Origin: CAVUBL01 sp963739795
GTDB lineage: Bacteria; Acidobacteriota; Thermoanaerobaculia; Multivoradales; DATKCC01
Length of the DNA: 64,000 nucleotides
NCBI GenBank assembly: GCA_963739795.1
Contig: CAVUBL010000011.1
Span: 186,001 to 250,000, forward strand
Reading direction: 5' to 3'
Below, in pieces: positions 7,411 to 15,846 of the stretch. Positions within the stretch are counted from its first letter, which is position 1. Each line of letters begins with the position of its first letter. The notes below the pieces were generated by a model. The model ran no database searches. It worked only from the letters and a program-made list of their open reading frames with translations, and had not been told where the DNA came from. A program made the position numbers and the translations under genes.

Positions 7411-8139
7411 GTGATCCAGTTCTTCCACGTCGGAAAGCTCTATCCAGGAGGTCAGCTCGCCCTCGAGGACGTGACCTTCTCCCTGCTCCGTGGCCAGTTC
7501 GCGTTCCTGACCGGAGCGAGCGGCGCAGGCAAGACGACCCTGCTGCGCTTGATCTACCGGGGAGAGGTCCCTTCGGCCGGCCGCATCCTGGTCAACGGCC
7601 GCAACGTGGCCTCCCTGCCACGCCACAAGATCCCTTACCTGCGGCGCACCATCGGCGTGGTCTTCCAGAACTTCCGGCTGATCGATCGCAAGACCGTCTT
7701 CGAGAACGTCTCCTACCTGCCGCGCATCCTGGGTGACGACCGCGAGAGCCAGAAGCGGGCCGCGCTCTGGGCGCTCACGCGGGTGGGCCTGGCCCACCGC
7801 CTGAACGCCTTCCCCGGCGAGCTCTCCGGCGGCGAGCAACAACGCGTGGCGATCGCCCGAGCCGTGATCGCCCGACCGGACATCCTGATCGCCGACGAGC
7901 CCACAGGCAACCTGGACCCGGATCTTTCCTGGGAGATCGTGCGCCTGTTCCTGGAGATCAACGCCCGTGGCACGACGGTGCTCCTGGCCACCCACGACCG
8001 CGCCACCATCGAGCGGGTCGGAGGTCGGGTGCTGGGTCTGGAGAGCGGACGGCTGGTGCGCGACGAGGGGGTCTCTGGGAGCGGACCGCCGGAGCTCCGG
8101 CCCATCGAAGAGGAGGCCGCGGTGGAGGTGGAGGCGTGA
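7411..8139 (+). CDS. ftsE: Cell-division ABC transporter ATP-binding protein FtsE
   Basis: This 242-residue ATPase has Walker A GASGAGKTT (about residues 35-43), Q-loop VVFQNFRLI, the signature LSGGEQQRVAIARA (about 138), Walker B ILIADEP (about 159) followed by TGNLD, and a switch His in LLATHD. The open frame runs much further upstream, but GTG 7411 is the only sensible start (VIQFFHVGKLYPGG). FtsE with FtsX controls septal murein hydrolases through periplasmic partners. Its acidic C-terminal tail of about 20 residues is longer than in Escherichia coli. The stop overlaps the ftsX start by 4 nt (GTGA). Confidence 0.92.
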   Translation: MIQFFHVGKLYPGGQLALEDVTFSLLRGQFAFLTGASGAGKTTLLRLIYRGEVPSAGRILVNGRNVASLPRHKIPYLRRTIGVVFQNFRLIDRKTVFENVSYLPRILGDDRESQKRAALWALTRVGLAHRLNAFPGELSGGEQQRVAIARAVIARPDILIADEPTGNLDPDLSWEIVRLFLEINARGTTVLLATHDRATIERVGGRVLGLESGRLVRDEGVSGSGPPELRPIEEEAAVEVEA

Positions 8140-9050
8140 CCCTCGCAAAGGCGCTCGCGTATTTCGTGCGGGAGGCCGGCGTGAGCCTCGCCAGGAGCTG
8201 GAAGGTGAGCTTGATCGCGGTGGCGACCATCACGGTGAGCCTGCTCGTGGGCGGGATCTTCCTGGTGGTGGCCGGCAACCTCGCCCGCGTCGTGGAGCAG
8301 GCCCGCGACGAGAGCCGGGTGGTGGTGTACTTCGAGGAGGGGACCCCGGGCCCGGCGATCGAGAGTGTCGCCCGCACGGCGAAGGCCTCGCCCTGGGTGC
8401 GCTCGGCCACCCTGGTGAGCGCCGAGGAGGCCCGGAAGCGATTCGTCGGCATCTTCCCCAGCCTCGCCGACCTGGTGGCGGGGGAGGGGAGCCACCTGCC
8501 GGCGTCTCTGGAGATCGACGCCGACCGCGATTCCGCCGGAGCAGGGCTTTACTCCGCCTGGCTCGACTCCCTGCGGGGTTCTCCCGGCGTGTCCATGGTC
8601 GACGACGACCGCGACTGGGTTCGCCAGCTCGCTGCGATGGTGGCGGTGGTCCGAGGCCTCGGTCTGGCCCTCGGAGGGGTTCTCCTCGGGGCGGCGGTGT
8701 TCACCATCGGCAGCGTGATCCGCCTGACCGCCTACCTCTACCAGGAGGAGATCTCCATCATGCGGCTGGTCGGGGCGACCGAGTTCTACATCCGCGGTCC
8801 GTTCTACCTCGAAGGCACCCTTCAGGGTCTGCTGGGCGGAGGGCTCGCCGCGGCGGCCCTCGCAGGAGTGTTCTGGTTGGCCGCGCGGCGTCTCGGAGGG
8901 TCGCTCCTGGGCGGCGTGCTGGTCGCCCATCCTCCAGGGCCCGTGGAGCTCCTCGCTCTCGTCGCCCTGGGCACCGCCGCCGGCCTCTTCGGCGCGGTCT
9001 TCTCCCTCCGGAGAGAAAGCCTCGGCGAGCCCCCCGTCGACGAGGTGTGA
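8136..9050 (+). CDS. ftsX: Cell-division permease-like protein FtsX
   Basis: This 304-residue protein has four membrane segments: one near residues 22-46 (SLIAVATITVSLLVGGIF), a periplasmic loop of about 120 residues (from ARVVEQARDESRVVVYF to DRDWVRQLAAM), then three at the C-terminus. The cytoplasmic coupling segment YQEEISIMRLVGATEFYIRGPF is the FtsX signature. Together with FtsE it relays division signals to murein hydrolases outside the inner membrane. Start GTG 8136 overlaps the ftsE stop, so translation is coupled. The gene ends just before a strong bidirectional terminator. Confidence 0.9.
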   Translation: MTLAKALAYFVREAGVSLARSWKVSLIAVATITVSLLVGGIFLVVAGNLARVVEQARDESRVVVYFEEGTPGPAIESVARTAKASPWVRSATLVSAEEARKRFVGIFPSLADLVAGEGSHLPASLEIDADRDSAGAGLYSAWLDSLRGSPGVSMVDDDRDWVRQLAAMVAVVRGLGLALGGVLLGAAVFTIGSVIRLTAYLYQEEISIMRLVGATEFYIRGPFYLEGTLQGLLGGGLAAAALAGVFWLAARRLGGSLLGGVLVAHPPGPVELLALVALGTAAGLFGAVFSLRRESLGEPPVDEV

Positions 9051-9060
9051 CCCACAAGAC

Positions 9061-9096
9061 GAGACCCCCGCCTGGCGCGCGCCAGGCGGGGGTCTC
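9061..9096. terminator. Bidirectional terminator between ftsX and the ompA-type gene
   Basis: A perfect 36-nt palindrome: GAGACCCCCGCCTGGCGC is followed directly by its reverse complement. It lies between convergent genes (ftsX ends 9050; the OmpA-type gene ends 9126). No long T tract follows on either side. Confidence 0.8.
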
Positions 9097-9125
9097 GAGG
9101 TCTACTTACTGCCGCGCGAACCGCG

Positions 9126-10448
9126 CTACTCGAAGGTGATGATCACCACCGCGCGGCGGTTCTGCGCCCGGCCTGCTGCCGTGTCGTTGGACGCTACAGG
9201 CTCAGCCGAGCCACGGCCTTCCGTCTGGATGCGGCTGGCGTCGATGCCGTGGCGCTGGACCAGGTAGGTCTTGACCGCCTCGGCACGCCGTTCGCTCATC
9301 TTCTGGTTGGCCGCGTCGGATCCGCGACTGTCCGTGTAGCCGATCACCAGGGCCTGGGCGCTGGGATCCTGCTTCATCCGCAAGGCCACGTCGTCGAGCT
9401 TCGCCTTGGCGATGTTCGACAGGCGGGCACTGCCGCCGCCGAACTGCACCGTGACCCGCTCCTCCGGCTTCGGCTTGGGGGCCGGCGGCGGGGGCGGCGG
9501 CGGAGCCGGCTTCGGCTCGGGGGCCGGCGGTGGCGGCGGTGGTGGCTCGGGGGCCGGAGCCGGCGGCGGCGGTGGCGGCGGCGGAGTCCAACGCGGGAAG
9601 TAGGTTACGCCGAGCACGCCGCCCAGCGGGCAGTGGACATCGGTCTGGTCGAGCTGCAACAGGTCGGTCCGCAGGCCAAAGTTGAAGGCCCAGTTCGCCT
9701 TCTCTCCGAACCACAGGCGGCCGCCGGTGGTCAGATCGACGTTCTCTTTGTAGATCTGCTTGTCGGCGGAGGCGGTGGGGAAGGTGCCCGCGAGCTCGGT
9801 AATCCAGTCCAGCCGGCTGGTGATGGGGACGATGTTACCGATGCCCGCGGAAACCTCCTCGGAGACCGAGTACTTCTGGTTGCCGAACGTGAGGTCGCCC
9901 GGCACCCGAAACCCGGCGTCGAACACCCAGTGACGGTTGGCCCACGAAAGGCCGCCGCCGAAGCCGGTGTCCCCAGCGAGGACCTTGTCGTCGCCCGTGG
10001 GAGCCTCGACGTAGGCGTTCAGAGCGAAGCCGCCCTGGCCGCGCTCACCGGTCAGCCACCACTTGCCGCCGACGTGGACGTTGCCCAGGCCGTCCTCGGC
10101 CTTGCCCCCGAGCTGTCCGAACATTTCGTTGTTCGGGAAATCCCCGTCCAGGCGCAGGTAGGGCACCTGGACGGCGAGCTCGAAGCGGTCGGTGATCCCC
10201 CACCCCAGGCTGGCGCTGAGCTGGTGGATGTCCATGCCGGCGTCGGTGTCGAACTTGAAGACCCGGTCCCAGTTGTTGTAGTAGAGACTGAAGGACCAGT
10301 CCCCTTGAGGCAGGGTCTCCGGGGAGAGGAGCGTGAAGAGGCCCGTCTCGCCGGTGGCGGTCGGGGCGGAGCCGGGCTGCGCCATCGCCGCTGGAGCGGC
10401 GAGCAAGACAACGAGAAGCCAGAGCCCGCTGCTACGTTTCCAAGTCAT
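9126..10448 (-). CDS. Outer-membrane protein with C-terminal OmpA peptidoglycan-binding domain
   Basis: The 440-residue protein starts at ATG 10448 (GGAGGG 7 nt upstream), with signal peptide MTWKRSSGLWLLVVLLAAPAAMA. Residues of about 30-290 are alternating, aromatic-rich strands typical of an outer-membrane beta-barrel (for example YNNWDRVFKF, WWLTGERGQGGF). A Pro-rich hinge of about 45 residues follows, with runs of 7-8 prolines broken by A, E and K. The last 95 residues are an OmpA domain with VIGYTDSRGSDAANQKMSERRA and RAQNRRAVV, where the Asp and Arg that bind diaminopimelate are kept. It should tether the outer membrane to the wall. A near-consensus sigma-54 site lies about 80 nt upstream. 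Confidence 0.88.
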   Translation of the reverse strand: MTWKRSSGLWLLVVLLAAPAAMAQPGSAPTATGETGLFTLLSPETLPQGDWSFSLYYNNWDRVFKFDTDAGMDIHQLSASLGWGITDRFELAVQVPYLRLDGDFPNNEMFGQLGGKAEDGLGNVHVGGKWWLTGERGQGGFALNAYVEAPTGDDKVLAGDTGFGGGLSWANRHWVFDAGFRVPGDLTFGNQKYSVSEEVSAGIGNIVPITSRLDWITELAGTFPTASADKQIYKENVDLTTGGRLWFGEKANWAFNFGLRTDLLQLDQTDVHCPLGGVLGVTYFPRWTPPPPPPPPAPAPEPPPPPPPAPEPKPAPPPPPPPAPKPKPEERVTVQFGGGSARLSNIAKAKLDDVALRMKQDPSAQALVIGYTDSRGSDAANQKMSERRAEAVKTYLVQRHGIDASRIQTEGRGSAEPVASNDTAAGRAQNRRAVVIITFE

Positions 10449-10527
10449 GGATTTCCCTCCGAAGTTGGGGACAGATGCGATACGTGTCGAAGCTTTCGAC
10501 GGGAGCTGAGCCGTCCCGGAAACTGGG

Positions 10528-10543
10528 AGCAAGGATCGTGCCC
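10528..10543 (-). promoter_or_regulatory. sigma-54 promoter of the ompA-type gene
   Basis: Read on the minus strand (10543 to 10528) the site is GGGCACGATCCTTGCT, differing from TGGCACGNNNNTTGCW only at the first base. The -24 GG and -12 GC are correctly spaced. The expected start near 10517 gives a leader of about 70 nt before ATG 10448. It is the best match of the set together with the one at 48703-48718. Confidence 0.75.
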
Positions 10544-10585
10544 GTGGAAAGAACCGGGAGGAATTCTAACACAGGCCCACTCAGG

Positions 10586-11836
10586 TCAGTGATAGGACTT
10601 CAAGGCGAAGCGGACGTTGGGGCCACCCTCGACGTTGAACGACTGGGCGAGCAGGCCGCTGAAGAAGAACCGGTAGTTCTTGAGCCGGAAGGACGACTCG
10701 AACCCGAACCCGACGTCCTTGACGTAGTCGCCGAGCTGCCCGACCACCTGGCGGTCGAAGCCGACGGTGCCGGCCCCCGTGTAGAAGACCCAGTACCAGT
10801 TGCGCCAGTCGAGCTTGAGCGCAGGGCGGCTCTCGCCGACGAACCAGGGGAAGAGCACCTCCCACGTGCCGTGGATCTCGTCGGTGCCGCTGAGGCTGTG
10901 GTCCAGCCCCTTGAGGTTGTCCCGGCCGTCGAGGCGGAAGAACTCCTCCCGCGGGATCGAGTACCGGCCGGTGACCGGCAGGCTCGGGTCCTCTTCGAGG
11001 TTGCGGTCGAGGATCTTCCGCTCGATGAACGTTCCGGCGTGGACTCGCCCGAACAGGAACGCTCCCCGCGGCAGGTCGAAGCGCTCGATCCCCGAGAGCT
11101 CGCCTTTGAGATAGTCGAAGTCTCCCAGGACCAGGTCGGAGCCCCAGGTCAGCGCGCCCGTCAGGCCCGCGTCGCCGGGTCCGATCTGGCGGAACGCCGT
11201 GAACAGGTGCTCGACTCGGGCGCGGCTCTCACCCACGATGGCGTTGGAGCGGTCGTCGTTGGGCGTGCCGATCTGGTAGCCGAGACGTAGGAAGGTGTTC
11301 GTCTTGCCGTTGTCGAAGACGAAGCTCTGCTTGTTGGAGCTGATCCGGTCGAGCTCGGTGAGGGCGAACAGGCGCTGGTTGTAGGTCTGAGGCCACTCGG
11401 TCAAGAGCAGGATGCCGCGGGTGCGGTCGAACTGGTTGGAGAAGCGCTCGACGCTCTCGAACTGGATCTGGTCGAAGACGCTGAGCTGGTAGGTGCGGGA
11501 GAAGCCGTAGTAGCGGTAGCGGAGGAAGGCCGAGATGTCGCCGTTGACGAAGTTGTACTTGACCTGTCCCTCGACGAAGACCTTCTTGACCAGCCGGTTG
11601 AGTCGGATGTCGAGCTCGCCCTCGGGCAGGTAGACATCGAGCCGGGGGAAGAGCTGCTCTTGGCCCGCGGTGGGGTTGTCGTCAGAGGACGCCGGAGTCG
11701 TGGCCGGCGGCTTGGCGGCAGCCGAGGACGAAGCGCTCGCCTGGGCCTGGGCGGGGGGCGGAGCGGGCGGGGCGGTGGGCTGTGCCTGGAGCGGAGCCAG
11801 GGCGGCCCAGGCGCACAGGATCGGAACCGAGAGCAT
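10586..11836 (-). CDS. Predicted outer-membrane beta-barrel protein
   Basis: This 416-residue exported protein has signal peptide MLSVPILCAWAALAPLQAQ, an Ala/Pro/Ser-rich spacer to about residue 55, then around 20 alternating amphipathic strands. Examples are AFLRYRYYGFSRTYQLSVFD, FLRLGYQIGTP and KLDWRNWYWVFYTGAGTVG; it ends RFALKSYH. A large number of Tyr, Phe, Arg and Asp residues, regular turns and no cysteine fit a barrel of 14-18 strands. I do not recognise a specific family; the C-terminal half looks Omp85-like, with no POTRA domain seen. The longer frame upstream (to 11968) is not signal-like, so ATG 11836 is chosen. TAGAAT lies 11 nt upstream and no Shine-Dalgarno sequence is seen. 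Confidence 0.7.
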   Translation of the reverse strand: MLSVPILCAWAALAPLQAQPTAPPAPPPAQAQASASSSAAAKPPATTPASSDDNPTAGQEQLFPRLDVYLPEGELDIRLNRLVKKVFVEGQVKYNFVNGDISAFLRYRYYGFSRTYQLSVFDQIQFESVERFSNQFDRTRGILLLTEWPQTYNQRLFALTELDRISSNKQSFVFDNGKTNTFLRLGYQIGTPNDDRSNAIVGESRARVEHLFTAFRQIGPGDAGLTGALTWGSDLVLGDFDYLKGELSGIERFDLPRGAFLFGRVHAGTFIERKILDRNLEEDPSLPVTGRYSIPREEFFRLDGRDNLKGLDHSLSGTDEIHGTWEVLFPWFVGESRPALKLDWRNWYWVFYTGAGTVGFDRQVVGQLGDYVKDVGFGFESSFRLKNYRFFFSGLLAQSFNVEGGPNVRFALKSYH

Positions 11837-11847
11837 GACCGCGCCGT

Positions 11848-11853
11848 ATTCTA
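11848..11853 (-). promoter_or_regulatory. -10 box close to the beta-barrel gene start
   Basis: TAGAAT on the minus strand (11853-11848) ends 11 nt before ATG 11836. No -35 match was found at 16-18 nt. Leader length would be about 4-5 nt. Confidence 0.35.
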
Positions 11854-11973
11854 GCCTGGATCTCCCGTGAGTCTCCTGCTGCAACGCTTCAGCGGCCCCC
11901 CCCCAACACCGGCGTTGCGCTCCCTCCGGCCTCCTCACCCCCGGCGTTGCGCTCGGCTCGGCCCCCAAATGAA

Positions 11974-11998
11974 GAGGGGCCGCGAATCGCGGCCCCTC
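11974..11998 (-). terminator. Hairpin terminator after the TPR gene
   Basis: GAGGGGCCGCGA and its exact reverse complement are separated by one base, giving about 10 paired bases with a 5-nt loop. It lies 24 nt past the TPR gene stop and before the beta-barrel gene's promoter on the same strand. No strong T tract. Confidence 0.6.
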
Positions 11999-12021
11999 GA
12001 ATCGTCCGGCGGTCGGGAAGG

Positions 12022-13185
12022 TCAGAAGAGGGGCGGCGGCCCGCCCTGCTTGAGGTCCTTGAGCTGCTTCTCCAGGTCCTGCTGCTCCTTGCGCATCTCA
12101 TCGATCCGCTGGTTCTCGGCCGAGATCTTCTGGTTCTCCTGGGCGATCTGCATGTTCTTCTCTACACGGGCGAGGGAGGCCTGGTCACCGGCCTTGGCGT
12201 AGGCGGCCTTGGCCTCATCGTAGTTCTTCAGCTTCTCGTTGACGAAGCCGATCTGCTTGTAGATACGCCGCTCGTTCTGGGCCGGAGGGCTGGTCGCCAG
12301 GGCCTTCTTGAGGGACGAGCCCGCATTCGCGAACTGGCCGATGGCGGTCTGGGCCTGGCTCGCGTAGTAGAAGGCGAGCCAGTCGCTGGGCTTCTTGGCC
12401 GCGGCCTTCTGGAAGCTGTCGACGGCCCCTGAGTACTGCTTGGCTCCGAGCTGGGCCTCGCCAAGGCTCAGCAGGTTGTCGTAGTTGGCGCTCTGACCGA
12501 CCAGGGCCTTGGCCTGCGCGACGGCGGTGGTGTAGCTCGAGCTCTTCTGGGAGGGGTTCTCCCGCGCGTCGCGGATCAGCGCCTGGATATATGCGGCTCG
12601 GTTGTCGGCGGAGGGCGAGAGCTTCACCGCCTGACCGAGGGCACGGACGGCCTCGGAGATCTGCCCGGCGTTGAAGGCGGCGACGCCGTACTGGTACTGG
12701 ATGGCGGCGTCGTTCGGCTTGCTCCGGGCGGCGTCGCGCAGCGCCCCGAGGGCGTCGCTCGCGCGGCCGCTCTTCTCGAGGGCCAGGGCGCGCATCTGGT
12801 TGAAGCTCCCGCGCTGTCCGGCGCTGAGCGAGGAAGCGTCGACCTTGTCGAGGAGGCGCGCCGCGTCGGTGTACATCCGAGTCTGGAGGAAACCGTTCGC
12901 CAGGGCGAGCTGATACTCGACCTTGTTCGGGTCGAGGTCGTAGGCCTTGCGGAACGAGTCCAGGGCCTGCTCCTTCCGGTTCAGCTTCGCGAGGGCCTGG
13001 CCGAGCATGAAGTGGCCGCCGGCCCAGTCGGGCCGCTGCCCGACGACACCCTGGAACTCCTTTGCGGCCACGCTGTAGTTGCCGGCCTTGAACGCATTCA
13101 CGCCCTCGTTCCAGCCGGCCTGGGCGGGCACGGCGACTGCAAAGACGAGAGCGGCGGCGGTCAGTGCCTTCGTGAGGTTGTTCAT
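12022..13185 (-). CDS. Periplasmic TPR-repeat protein with C-terminal coiled coil
   Basis: The 387-residue protein starts at ATG 13185 (AGGGA 7 nt upstream) with signal peptide MNNLTKALTAAALVFAVAVPAQA. It carries about nine TPR units, for example GWNEGVNAFKAGNYSVAAKEF, GGHFMLGQALAKLNRKEQA and LSLGEAQLGAKQYSGAVDSF. The last 55 residues form a charged coiled coil (NQKISAENQRIDEMRKEQQ) ending PPPLF. It is likely a periplasmic scaffold. A sigma-54 site about 80 nt upstream suggests regulation together with the OmpA-type protein and the pilins. Function is unknown. Confidence 0.8.
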   Translation of the reverse strand: MNNLTKALTAAALVFAVAVPAQAGWNEGVNAFKAGNYSVAAKEFQGVVGQRPDWAGGHFMLGQALAKLNRKEQALDSFRKAYDLDPNKVEYQLALANGFLQTRMYTDAARLLDKVDASSLSAGQRGSFNQMRALALEKSGRASDALGALRDAARSKPNDAAIQYQYGVAAFNAGQISEAVRALGQAVKLSPSADNRAAYIQALIRDARENPSQKSSSYTTAVAQAKALVGQSANYDNLLSLGEAQLGAKQYSGAVDSFQKAAAKKPSDWLAFYYASQAQTAIGQFANAGSSLKKALATSPPAQNERRIYKQIGFVNEKLKNYDEAKAAYAKAGDQASLARVEKNMQIAQENQKISAENQRIDEMRKEQQDLEKQLKDLKQGGPPPLF

Positions 13186-13264
13186 GACGTTGTCCCTTTC
13201 TAGCTCCACGGTCCCGTTGCGACGTGACACCTTCCGGGACGGGACCGATGGCGTCGTTCCCTCA

Positions 13265-13280
13265 AGCAAGCCCCATGCCT
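13265..13280 (-). promoter_or_regulatory. sigma-54 promoter of the TPR gene
   Basis: Minus strand 13280 to 13265 reads AGGCATGGGGCTTGCT, with two mismatches to TGGCACGNNNNTTGCW and correct GG-N10-GC spacing. Expected start near 13254; leader about 70 nt. Confidence 0.6.
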
Positions 13281-13318
13281 GGAAAATTCCGGCGAAGTCG
13301 CGAGATCGAGCGTGGTGG

Positions 13319-14140
13319 TCAGCGGCTCTGCAAGAGCGATCCTACCCGCTCCAGAAAGGCCTTGGACTGGTTCGGCCCGAGGGCCCCCGAGACGATCTTC
13401 TCCTCCGACCGGATCAAGTCGAGGACGGCGTCGACCTCTCGGCCGTGCTCCAGCTCGGTCCGGCTCATCCGGTAGACGGCCTCCAGGTCGGCGAGGCGGT
13501 CGTGGTTGCCCAGCAGCTCGGTGGCCTGCCGGTGGATCGCCCCGGCCATCGCCTCGAGCTCCGGCGGCGCCATCGTCTTGAGGCGCTCCGTCTCGACGGC
13601 GCCGAGGCCCTCCCGCAGGTTGACGAGGCCCGAGGTGATCAGGCCGTAGAGCAGCTTGCAGGCCTCGAACGGGCTCATGCCGAGGCCTGCAGCGATCTCC
13701 TCGATCGAGCGCCGCTCGTCGACCTTGCAGATGAGCTGCCACTCGCCGGGAGTGAAGGAGACCGAGGTGGTGGCGACCTGGGTGGTGAAGACCGGCACCA
13801 GGCGGGTCGAGGGGATCCGCTTCGACAGCACCTGCCATTCGTCGATCCGCCGGGCGGCCTCCATCAGGAGGTTGGTGTTCGACTTCTGGATGGTGGTTGT
13901 CTGGATCTCTCGGCCCGGGGTGAAGACGAAGTCCCCCTCGGTCCAGATGGCGAGCTCGTACACCGCCTCCTCACCCGAGAGGTCGCCGGACTCGGCGTGG
14001 ACGATCTGCCCGTTGCGCAGGAAGATCTCCCCGCTCGCGGCACCGCTCCGCAAGGTAAAGGCGCCGGTCTTCCCGGACACCGAAACAAGCTGGATGATGT
14101 CCGGGAGGGGGAGCTCCTTCAGCGATCCCTGGAACGCCAT
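13319..14140 (-). CDS. DUF4388 (PatA N-terminal-like) protein
   Basis: The first 100 residues of this 273-residue cytoplasmic protein match DUF4388: FQGSLKELPLPDIIQLVSVSGKTGAF, then LRNGQIVHAESGDLSGEEAVYEL and TEGDFVFTPG. A winged-helix-like middle follows (WQLICKVDERRSIEEIAAGLGMSPFEACKLLYGLITSGLV), then a helical C-terminus. DUF4388 proteins occur in gliding and developmental bacteria, often beside GTPases or two-component genes. Here it is 7 nt downstream of tonB in the same operon, so it may set or report TonB/ExbBD activity; that is an inference. Confidence 0.8.
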   Translation of the reverse strand: MAFQGSLKELPLPDIIQLVSVSGKTGAFTLRSGAASGEIFLRNGQIVHAESGDLSGEEAVYELAIWTEGDFVFTPGREIQTTTIQKSNTNLLMEAARRIDEWQVLSKRIPSTRLVPVFTTQVATTSVSFTPGEWQLICKVDERRSIEEIAAGLGMSPFEACKLLYGLITSGLVNLREGLGAVETERLKTMAPPELEAMAGAIHRQATELLGNHDRLADLEAVYRMSRTELEHGREVDAVLDLIRSEEKIVSGALGPNQSKAFLERVGSLLQSR

Positions 14141-14147
14141 CGATCCC

Positions 14148-14888
14148 CTACTGCAATCGGAAGTTCACCGTCAGGTTGTAGTACACGGCGACCGGCTTGC
14201 CGTTCAGGGTCGCCGGCTTGAACCTCCACTGCTTGATCGCATCGACCGCCGCCTCTCCGAGGCCCATGGGCAGGCCCTTCAAGATCTTGACGTTGGTCAC
14301 GTTGCCCTGCTTGTCGATGATGGCCTGGACGATGACCACGCCCTGGACCCGCGCCTTGCGGGCGATCTCCGTGTATTGGGGCTGAGGTGCGTTGGTCTTC
14401 ACCGGGGCGAGCACGTCGCCGCCGACCTGGATCGGCCCCTCGGGCTCGGGCGACGGCGGCGGACCCTCCGGGATGTCGAACACCACGTCGGCCTGCGGCA
14501 GGTCGACCTGGGGCTGGATCTCGTCCGGAAGCCGAATCGGCTCGGGCTCGTCCGGCGTCGGGTCGGGGATCGGCACCTTCATCGCCTTCGGCTTCGGGAT
14601 CTCCTGCTGCTGTTTGGGCGGCGGCGGCTTGAACCGCACCTGCTGGACGACGTAGATCTTCGGCTTTTCTGCCGGCTTGACCGGCGCGGTGGTGAACGCC
14701 GGGAAGGTGATGAGGAGGAGCACCGCGTGGACCACGATCGCGGCGGCGACCGCGATGCGCATGACCTTGCGGTCCTCCTCGTACTCCAGGGCGAAGGTCG
14801 TCGTCAGGTCGGAGGCGTCGTAGGCCTGTTGCCCCGGGGCCCCCTTCGCCTGGCTCGGCGGGCGGCCGGCCTTCTTATCGTCAGCCAT
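14148..14888 (-). CDS. tonB: TonB energy transducer
   Basis: This 246-residue protein has a cytoplasmic N-terminus of about 40 residues, one membrane helix (IAVAAAIVVHAVLLLITFPAF, about residues 44-64), a Pro/Lys/Glu-rich periplasmic spacer (for example KFKPPPPKQQQEIPKP-like runs) and a C-terminal TonB domain. That domain has YTEIARKARVQGVVIVQAIID and the terminal KPVAVYYNLTVNFRLQ. It carries proton-motive energy from ExbB/ExbD to outer-membrane receptors. The N-terminus is longer than in E. coli TonB. It is in one operon with exbB and two exbD genes. Confidence 0.88.
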   Translation of the reverse strand: MADDKKAGRPPSQAKGAPGQQAYDASDLTTTFALEYEEDRKVMRIAVAAAIVVHAVLLLITFPAFTTAPVKPAEKPKIYVVQQVRFKPPPPKQQQEIPKPKAMKVPIPDPTPDEPEPIRLPDEIQPQVDLPQADVVFDIPEGPPPSPEPEGPIQVGGDVLAPVKTNAPQPQYTEIARKARVQGVVIVQAIIDKQGNVTNVKILKGLPMGLGEAAVDAIKQWRFKPATLNGKPVAVYYNLTVNFRLQ

Positions 14889-14900
14889 GACTTCTCCTCG

Positions 14901-15341
14901 TCAGTACCAGAATGCCTCGATCTCGCGCTGCGTGGGGATCGAGATGTTCTTGATCTGGATGCCGATCTTGTCCTTCGCCTGCCGCAGCTCGTCGAAGACG
15001 GCCACCATTTTGCCGTACGGAGCGTCCGCATCGGGCCGGATGATCACCGGCTTGAGCGGGTTGCGCTCGAGCTTGGGCTTCAGGTAGTCGAGCACCTGGT
15101 CGAGCTGCATCGACCGGTTGTCGACGATGAGCTGGCCCGAGGCCTGGATCTCGATCAGCACCGACTCTTCCTTCTCGACCGTCGGAGGGTTGTTGTCCTC
15201 CTTGGGGAGCTGGAAGTCGAGCCCCTGGGTCGCGGCGAAGGTCGTCGTGATCATGAAGTAGATGATCAGCAGGAAGGCGATGTCCGCCATCGAGGACGTC
15301 GGGATCTCGCTGCTGACGTCGGAATCTCTGTTGAGCCTCAT
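14901..15341 (-). CDS. exbD: ExbD/TolR-type proton-channel protein, copy 2
   Basis: This 146-residue protein has the ExbD layout: a short cytoplasmic N-terminus (MRLNRDSDVSSEIPTSSMAD), one membrane helix (IAFLLIIYFMITTTF) with the conserved Asp just before it in SMADIAFLL, and a periplasmic domain with LIEIQASGQLIVDNRSM and VIIRPDADAPYGKMVAVFDELRQA. The Asp takes part in proton flow through ExbB. The start overlaps the preceding exbD stop by 4 nt (ATGA). Its periplasmic loop is clearly different from copy 1, so the two may form a mixed channel or serve different partners. Confidence 0.88.
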   Translation of the reverse strand: MRLNRDSDVSSEIPTSSMADIAFLLIIYFMITTTFAATQGLDFQLPKEDNNPPTVEKEESVLIEIQASGQLIVDNRSMQLDQVLDYLKPKLERNPLKPVIIRPDADAPYGKMVAVFDELRQAKDKIGIQIKNISIPTQREIEAFWY

Positions 15342-15790
15342 GAGGTGCCGCCTCCCTGGCCCTGACCCTGGTTCTGGGCCTTCGCCCTCGAGAGCAGGTA
15401 GATCACCCGGACGCGGGCTCGCTTGAGGGCGTCGATGATGCCGTCGATGGTGCGGTAGGGCACCTTCTCGTCGGCTTTGATCACGAACTCCTTGTCGGGG
15501 TTCGAGGCCATCACCCCGGCGGCGAAGGAGAGCACGTCTTCCGTGCTCGCTACGGGCACGGACAGCTCTTCACCGCTGGACACCTTGATCTGCCCCGCCT
15601 CGTTCACCGAGATGTAGGCGGCCTTCTTCGGAACTTCGCTGCGCACCACGGTCGAAGGCAGCTCGACACGAGTCTTGTCGACTTCGAACGTCATGGTGAG
15701 CATGAAGAAGATGATGAGCAGAAAGGCGATGTCCGCCATGCTGGCGGTGGGGATGACGGCGCCCATGGTTTTGGAAGCGCGTAGCTCCAT
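15338..15790 (-). CDS. exbD: ExbD/TolR-type proton-channel protein, copy 1
   Basis: This 150-residue ExbD has membrane helix SMADIAFLLIIFFMLTMTFE with the proton-path Asp, and a periplasmic domain with YISVNEAGQIKVSSG and EFVIKADEKVPYRTIDGIIDALKRA. The tail is Gln/Gly-rich (QNQGQGQGGG). It follows exbB by 56 nt and overlaps the second exbD by 4 nt. TolR or GldM-like roles cannot be excluded from sequence alone, but tonB in the operon favours ExbD. Confidence 0.88.
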   Translation of the reverse strand: MELRASKTMGAVIPTASMADIAFLLIIFFMLTMTFEVDKTRVELPSTVVRSEVPKKAAYISVNEAGQIKVSSGEELSVPVASTEDVLSFAAGVMASNPDKEFVIKADEKVPYRTIDGIIDALKRARVRVIYLLSRAKAQNQGQGQGGGTS

Positions 15791-15846
15791 GGTTCGTCAG
15801 CCTCTCTTCCTTTGGAGCGCGAGGCTCCGTTCGACCCGACGGGCCA

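Noticed and set aside
6559..8148. Minus-strand frame of 529 codons across pgeF and ftsE.
   Set aside because: Opposite or out of frame to pgeF and ftsE, both with full family motifs; no domain in the frame.
9460..9600. G-rich repetitive tract (runs of GGCGGC on the plus strand) that looks like a repeat array.
   Set aside because: It is the complement of CCN codons for the Pro-rich hinge of the OmpA-type protein.
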